A stretch of DNA of 8,805 nucleotides from Candidatus Methanofastidiosia archaeon (GTDB taxonomy: Archaea > Methanobacteriota_B > Thermococci > Methanofastidiosales > NM3). Below the pieces are notes generated by a model. That model searched no databases and was not told the DNA's origin. It saw only the letters and a program-made list of their open reading frames with translations. The translations under genes and the position numbers were made by a program. The stretch covers positions 1-8,805 of the forward strand of contig JAHKLV010000010.1 of NCBI GenBank assembly GCA_020854925.1, read 5' to 3'. This document shows, piece by piece, positions 5,979 through 8,805 of the stretch (position 1 is the first letter of the stretch; each line of letters starts with the position of its first letter).

Positions 5979-6779
5979 ATGCGCCGTGCCCTCGCCCTCG
6001 GATTCCTGCTCGCCATCGTAGCGATGCCTGGTGTGTGGGCATCGTACGAGTGCACGGTCTATCGCGACGGGTACGTGCATGTTATCCATTCGGTGCAGGC
6101 GCTTCCCTTCGAGGCCGTCATGCGGTACGAACCCCTCGGCACACCCTATGAGTCTTTCCTCGCCACAGACCCAGAAGGCGTGCCGCTCTTTTTCTCAGAG
6201 GAAGGTGAAGCGGTCCTCATCTACACGCTTGGCTCCGACACGGTCACCGTGTCCTATGACACCCCTGCGCTCACGGCGAAGGAGGGGGCCCTGTGGACGT
6301 ACGAGGCGTACCACGATGCGCCTGCGTCTGTTACCTTCCCTGAAGGCTCGTCCATCATCTCGTTTGATCCCGTGCCCGACACCATCAATCTTGACACGGG
6401 CACCATTGCCCTTGGTGAGGGCAGTGCCACCATCTCCTATGTCCTTCCCTATACCGAGGATGAACACACGGTATACCCTCTGAGAGGCGTGGCGCTTGCT
6501 GTCGTCTTGCTTGCCGTCGCCGTAGGTGGCGGTATCTTTTACCGGCGCCGGAACAGGGCTGCCGCATGGGGGGAGGATACAGAGCTCGACGCAGTGGAGA
6601 ACCGGGTCATGGCATATATCGCCGAGAAAGGTACCGTCCTCGAGTCGGAGATACGTATGCAGTTCGACCTTCCGAAGACGTCCTCCTGGCGCATGGTGCG
6701 CCGACTCGAAGCGGCAGGGCATGTCACCGTAGAGAGAAAAAACAGGACGAATGTCGTGCGATTCAATAAGCGGTCTTGA
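5979..6779 (+). CDS. Membrane-anchored winged-helix transcriptional regulator
   Basis: A 266-residue protein with a clear four-part layout. Residues 1-21 are a signal peptide (RRALALGFLLAIVAMPGVWA). Residues about 22-166 form an extracytoplasmic domain rich in Thr, Val, Tyr and acidic residues, likely beta-sheet, with one Cys (C25). Residues 168-188 are a transmembrane helix (VALAVVLLAVAVGGGIFY) followed by RRRNR, the positive-inside stop signal. Residues about 204-262 are a winged helix: VENRVMAYIAEKGTV, SEIRMQFDLPKTSSWRMVRRLEAAG, and a wing VTVERKNRTNVVRF. This matches the archaeal type annotated as predicted membrane-associated transcriptional regulators (COG2512-like, from memory). It probably senses something outside, perhaps through the neighbouring exported protein, and binds DNA directly. 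The target is unknown; autoregulation is possible. Its 3' end overlaps the convergent pelota gene by 17 bases. Confidence 0.85.
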   Translation: MRRALALGFLLAIVAMPGVWASYECTVYRDGYVHVIHSVQALPFEAVMRYEPLGTPYESFLATDPEGVPLFFSEEGEAVLIYTLGSDTVTVSYDTPALTAKEGALWTYEAYHDAPASVTFPEGSSIISFDPVPDTINLDTGTIALGEGSATISYVLPYTEDEHTVYPLRGVALAVVLLAVAVGGGIFYRRRNRAAAWGEDTELDAVENRVMAYIAEKGTVLESEIRMQFDLPKTSSWRMVRRLEAAGHVTVERKNRTNVVRFNKRS

Positions 6780-7812
6780 ACCTGAGCACTGCCGCGATGC
6801 CGCCCATGCTTCGAAGCTTCTCTCCGCCCTCGTGCGACGTGGAGATGATATACGGCTCAGACTGGAAGTTCTTTGCCTTTGCGACGATTGCCTGTACCTC
6901 GTCTGAACGGCGCAGGAGCTCGTCGGTGACAAGGACATGGGCTGCCTGCCCGTTTTCCACCGCCTGGCGCACCTCCCGCACGCCGTAGACCGCCTCATCA
7001 GTGAGGATCTTGCGGAAAAAGTCCTCGAGAAGCGTAATTTCCCTTGCCACACGGGACTCCTGGAAGACCTCCTCGACATACCCGCGCTTGACCACCTCCC
7101 AGATACCGGTCCTCCCGGTCACCGATATGCCCTTGATGGAGAGGGAAGGGGCAAGAAACGGCCTCTGTGCCAAGACCCACGCCAGAAACTCTTCCTTCAC
7201 AAACCCGGGGCCGGCGACGATGGCGGTCTTTATGCCCATGTCGCGGAGGTATGCGGCAATCTTTTCCGCAACCTCCTTGAAAAACGCCTCCTTTTCCCCC
7301 GCTCGAGTCCCGGAATCACGTTTGCCAGGAATATTGCGATTGATGGAGGCGGAAAAGTCAATGCCGTACTGCTTCACGATACCAAAGTCCGCCTCCCCTT
7401 CATCAAGGGCGATGATAAGCACCTTGGGGTCGTTGGTGGCCTTGACTGCGGCGTAGACACGGTCGACCTGGTAGCCCTTCCATGCCTTGGTAATCGTAAG
7501 CGTATCGTTGTTCTCGATGGAAAGGGTGTGGTAGCTTCCCACCTGGTCCCCCTCCACGATTACCCCCGTGAGCCGCAAAGCGTCGGCATAGTGGGAAAAC
7601 TCCACCTTCTCCAAGCGGACACCAAGGTAGATGCGGATCTTTTCCGTCTTGTCCGGACGGATGGCATCTGCCTTGGACTGCTGCCGCCGGTAGGTGACGG
7701 CATGGACCACGTCCCCCGGTTCGAGCACCTGCGAGAGGTGCCAGAGGTCGTCCATGGTCTCCACCTTGAGCTTGAGGACCCCTTTAGACAGGTCCCGGTG
7801 GACAACACGCAT
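6763..7812 (-). CDS. pelA: Pelota (Dom34) mRNA surveillance factor
   Basis: A 349-residue full-length archaeal pelota. Pelota enters the empty A site of stalled ribosomes, delivered in archaea by aEF1A, and works with ABCE1 to split them. Three domains are evident: 1-128 (Sm-like N-domain, with GSYHTLSIE at 92-100 and the positively charged loop near 41-58), about 130-257 (VLIIALDEGEADFGIV at 131-146, then the basic IPGKRDSGTR at 161-170, then GPGF at 201-204) and about 260-345 (eL30-like, STSHEGGEKLRSMGGIAAVLRF at 324-345). The mRNA appears leaderless: a TATA box is centred about 25 bases before ATG 7812. cofE lies 31 bases upstream on the same strand, but the separate promoter makes read-through unnecessary. 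Identity is certain. Confidence 0.96.
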   Translation of the reverse strand: MRVVHRDLSKGVLKLKVETMDDLWHLSQVLEPGDVVHAVTYRRQQSKADAIRPDKTEKIRIYLGVRLEKVEFSHYADALRLTGVIVEGDQVGSYHTLSIENNDTLTITKAWKGYQVDRVYAAVKATNDPKVLIIALDEGEADFGIVKQYGIDFSASINRNIPGKRDSGTRAGEKEAFFKEVAEKIAAYLRDMGIKTAIVAGPGFVKEEFLAWVLAQRPFLAPSLSIKGISVTGRTGIWEVVKRGYVEEVFQESRVAREITLLEDFFRKILTDEAVYGVREVRQAVENGQAAHVLVTDELLRRSDEVQAIVAKAKNFQSEPYIISTSHEGGEKLRSMGGIAAVLRFKTAY

Positions 7813-7833
7813 GTATCAGGTACCGCCGGGAGC

Positions 7834-7841
7834 CATAAAAA
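7834..7841 (-). promoter_or_regulatory. TATA box of pelota (leaderless)
   Basis: On the minus strand this reads TTTTTATG and is centred about 25-26 bases before the ATG at 7812, so transcription starts at the start codon. It sits directly after the cofE stop (7844-7846), so any upstream BRE would overlap the end of cofE. Confidence 0.55.
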
Positions 7842-7843
7842 CA

Positions 7844-8608
7844 TTACCGAAAGATGTCATCTGCCGGCACCCTGTTGAGGGATTGTGCAGAACATTCTCC
7901 AGGATGGTAGCGGGCGTTGCGGATGATGACCACGGGGACACCCTCGTCCGATTGTCCCATGACAAGGTCCGCTGCGGAGGCTAGCTCGTCCGCACGGGAG
8001 ATGAGGCTTGCGTGGAGCTCGTACCCATACAGGTCACGCTCGCCCTTGTAGTACCAGAAGGGATCAATGCCAGAAAGCCCGATGGCCACGCCGATGGCAC
8101 CGCACCGAAACGGACGCCCCTGGGTATCGGTGACAAGAACGCCTATGGTTGCCTTGTGGGCCTCCTGGAGCGTGTCCCGTATGGCACGTGCCGAGGCATC
8201 GGGGTCCTCTGGCAGCGTGCAGACGATGTCGCTGGTGCCGGCGACGTTCGAGGTGTCGATGCCCGCCGAGGCGCAGATGAATCCGTGGGGCGTCTCGGCG
8301 ATGATGGGCCCCTTGCCGACCCGGACGATGGAACGGGAGTATCGGATGATAAGCTCGCAGAGACGGGGGTCCTTTCCGGTCTTGTCCGCCATGGCAAGGG
8401 CTTCATTCCTTGGGACGAGCGTGGAAAGGTCGTGATAGCAGCCCTCCGCCTTTGAGACGATGGTGGAGGCGACGGCAACGACGTCGCCGTCCTTGAGCCC
8501 TCTGCCTTCACGGGCAAGAGCCTCACAGATGAGGGACCCGATGCAGTCACCTTCCTTCACGAGGGGAATCGTCTGCAACGGAATAAGTTCTACGACGGGA
8601 TGATGCAC
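7844..8608 (-). CDS. cofE: Coenzyme F420-0:L-glutamate ligase
   Basis: A 254-residue CofE. It adds gamma-linked glutamates to F420-0 with GTP and divalent metal, producing F420 with its polyglutamate tail, the hydride carrier of methanogenesis. Seen: the start VELIPLQTIPLVKEGD (6-21), ICASAGIDTSNV (111-122), VLVTDTQGRPFRCGAIGVAIG (157-177) and DLYGYELHASLISRADELASAADLVMGQ (192-219). D118, D161 and T162 fall where the metal-binding Asp and Asp-Thr of the Archaeoglobus enzyme occur. The start is GTG at 8608; a TATA box centred about 27 bases upstream indicates a leaderless transcript beginning at this GTG, and no Shine-Dalgarno site is visible. The length is normal and there is no fusion to the bacterial FbiB-type C-terminal domain. 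pelota follows on the same strand. Identity is confident. Confidence 0.95.
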   Translation of the reverse strand: MHHPVVELIPLQTIPLVKEGDCIGSLICEALAREGRGLKDGDVVAVASTIVSKAEGCYHDLSTLVPRNEALAMADKTGKDPRLCELIIRYSRSIVRVGKGPIIAETPHGFICASAGIDTSNVAGTSDIVCTLPEDPDASARAIRDTLQEAHKATIGVLVTDTQGRPFRCGAIGVAIGLSGIDPFWYYKGERDLYGYELHASLISRADELASAADLVMGQSDEGVPVVIIRNARYHPGECSAQSLNRVPADDIFR

Positions 8609-8631
8609 GGGAACGCATTCATGCAGGGAGC

Positions 8632-8646
8632 CTTAAATACTTTCCT
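8632..8646 (-). promoter_or_regulatory. BRE and TATA box of cofE (leaderless)
   Basis: On the minus strand AGGAAAG (8640-8646) precedes TATTTAAG (8632-8639), a strong BRE/TATA pair. Its centre is about 27 bases before GTG 8608, which both supports that start and predicts a leaderless mRNA. Confidence 0.65.
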
Positions 8647-8647
8647 C

Positions 8648-8678
8648 TTTGGGGAATGAGACGTCATGAATCCCCAAA
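8648..8678. repeat. Inverted repeat TTTGGGGA / TCCCCAAA upstream of cofE
   Basis: Perfect 8-bp arms at 8648-8655 and 8671-8678 are separated by 15 bases containing GACGTC (8660-8665). It lies immediately upstream of the cofE BRE and about 30-60 bases upstream of the rightward promoter, a place where an operator for one or both divergent genes would be expected. Arm spacing of 23 bases centre to centre is about two helical turns. Confidence 0.45.
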
Positions 8679-8703
8679 AGGGTACAATGTTCTGCTAATT
8701 CTA

Positions 8704-8722
8704 AGGAAACCTTTAATAATAT
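8704..8722 (+). promoter_or_regulatory. BRE and TATA box of a rightward gene at the window edge
   Basis: AGGAAAC (8704-8710) followed by CTTTAATAATAT (8711-8722) is a good archaeal BRE/TATA pair on the plus strand. Transcription would begin near 8742. Confidence 0.55.
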
Positions 8723-8746
8723 TCCTCGACGTCTTACCCTATAGCA

Positions 8747-8762
8747 CCTTGCCTCGGCAAGG
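8747..8762 (+). other. Perfect 7-bp hairpin in a 5' leader
   Basis: CCTTGCC (8747-8753) and GGCAAGG (8756-8762) are perfect inverted copies two bases apart; as RNA this folds as a six-pair stem with a four-base loop. It would lie about five bases from the predicted transcript start, and its right arm runs directly into the purine-rich GGGGGTGG (8761-8768) that could be the ribosome binding site. This could limit translation or protect the 5' end; no riboswitch class is recognised. Confidence 0.45.
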
Positions 8763-8776
8763 GGGTGGTTCTTTTC

Positions 8777-8805
8777 GTGTATGAGAGAATACATACCGCC
8801 ATGGA
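8777..8805 (+). CDS. Possible start of a rightward gene, cut off by the window edge
   Basis: Two overlapping frames are open to the end: GTG at 8777 (eight bases after GGGGGTGG; it also contains ATG 8801) and ATG at 8781 (twelve bases after; MREYIPPW). The promoter at 8704-8722 argues that a gene begins here, but about nine codons cannot decide the frame or the product. A non-coding RNA is also possible. Confidence 0.3.

Noticed and set aside
5306..6055. A 249-codon Ser/Arg-rich frame on the minus strand
   Set aside because: It is the complement of the high-GC, Ala/Glu/Leu-rich exported protein; such low-complexity Arg/Ser/Ala composition is the usual antisense artefact.
6937..7878. A 313-codon plus-strand frame
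   Set aside because: It is antisense to pelota, whose identity is certain across its whole length; the antisense product has no recognisable family.
8011..8550. Long frames on both strands overlapping cofE in other phases
   Set aside because: They are shadows of cofE, which shows conserved motifs throughout.
8741..8775. tRNA-like stretch with a GGTTC near the right edge
   Set aside because: No acceptor, D or anticodon stems can be drawn around it; only a single short hairpin is present.
1..8805. Mobile elements, CRISPR arrays, toxin-antitoxin pairs or phage genes
   Set aside because: No transposase, integrase, spaced direct repeats or terminal repeats were seen on either strand; the genes are typical chromosomal ones.

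Overview
The window looks archaeal and euryarchaeal, most likely from an F420-using methanogen such as a member of the Methanomicrobiales (the order is an inference from content, not from a database match). It carries archaeal or archaeal/eukaryal genes: pelota, deoxyhypusine synthase, a ribosomal eL41-like mini-gene, the F420 gene cofE, and a membrane-anchored winged-helix regulator. Most genes are preceded by an AT-rich TATA box, often with a purine-rich BRE-like stretch. Shine-Dalgarno sites, where present, are of the GGTGA(T) type. No insertion sequence, CRISPR array, tRNA or rRNA gene was seen. It reads as ordinary, gene-dense chromosome rather than a mobile island.

Layout, left to right. 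Positions 1-928 (minus) hold the N-terminal 309 residues of a DUF3160-type lipoprotein that runs off the left edge. Positions 1076-1180 (minus) hold a 34-residue, very basic protein matching archaeal ribosomal protein eL41; it starts at TTG and is easily missed. Positions 1277-2278 (minus) encode a DUF523+DUF1722 protein. A shared AT-rich box separates it from a divergent nadX (L-aspartate dehydrogenase, 2383-3132, plus). This is followed by a rhomboid protease (3174-3872, plus) with its own, apparently leaderless promoter. A small CxxC...CxxC protein (3817-4017, minus) overlaps the rhomboid tail and is divergent from deoxyhypusine synthase (4127-5056, plus).

Positions 5121-6779 (plus) are a compact two-gene unit: an exported all-helical protein of unknown function, then a signal-peptide/ectodomain/TM/winged-helix protein that looks like a one-component transmembrane regulator. 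Converging on it from the right are cofE (8608-7844) and pelota (7812-6763), both minus strand and both apparently leaderless. The right edge (8609-8805) holds the cofE promoter, an 8-bp inverted repeat, and a rightward promoter with a hairpin in its leader that feeds a gene cut off by the window.

Functionally, four genes belong to translation or ribosome maintenance (eL41, deoxyhypusine synthase for aIF5A, pelota for ribosome rescue) or to cofactor supply for energy metabolism (cofE for F420), and nadX supplies iminoaspartate for NAD. The rest are envelope or uncharacterised proteins. The least explained parts are the 5121-6779 pair, the small CxxC protein, the DUF3160 lipoprotein and the DUF523-DUF1722 protein.
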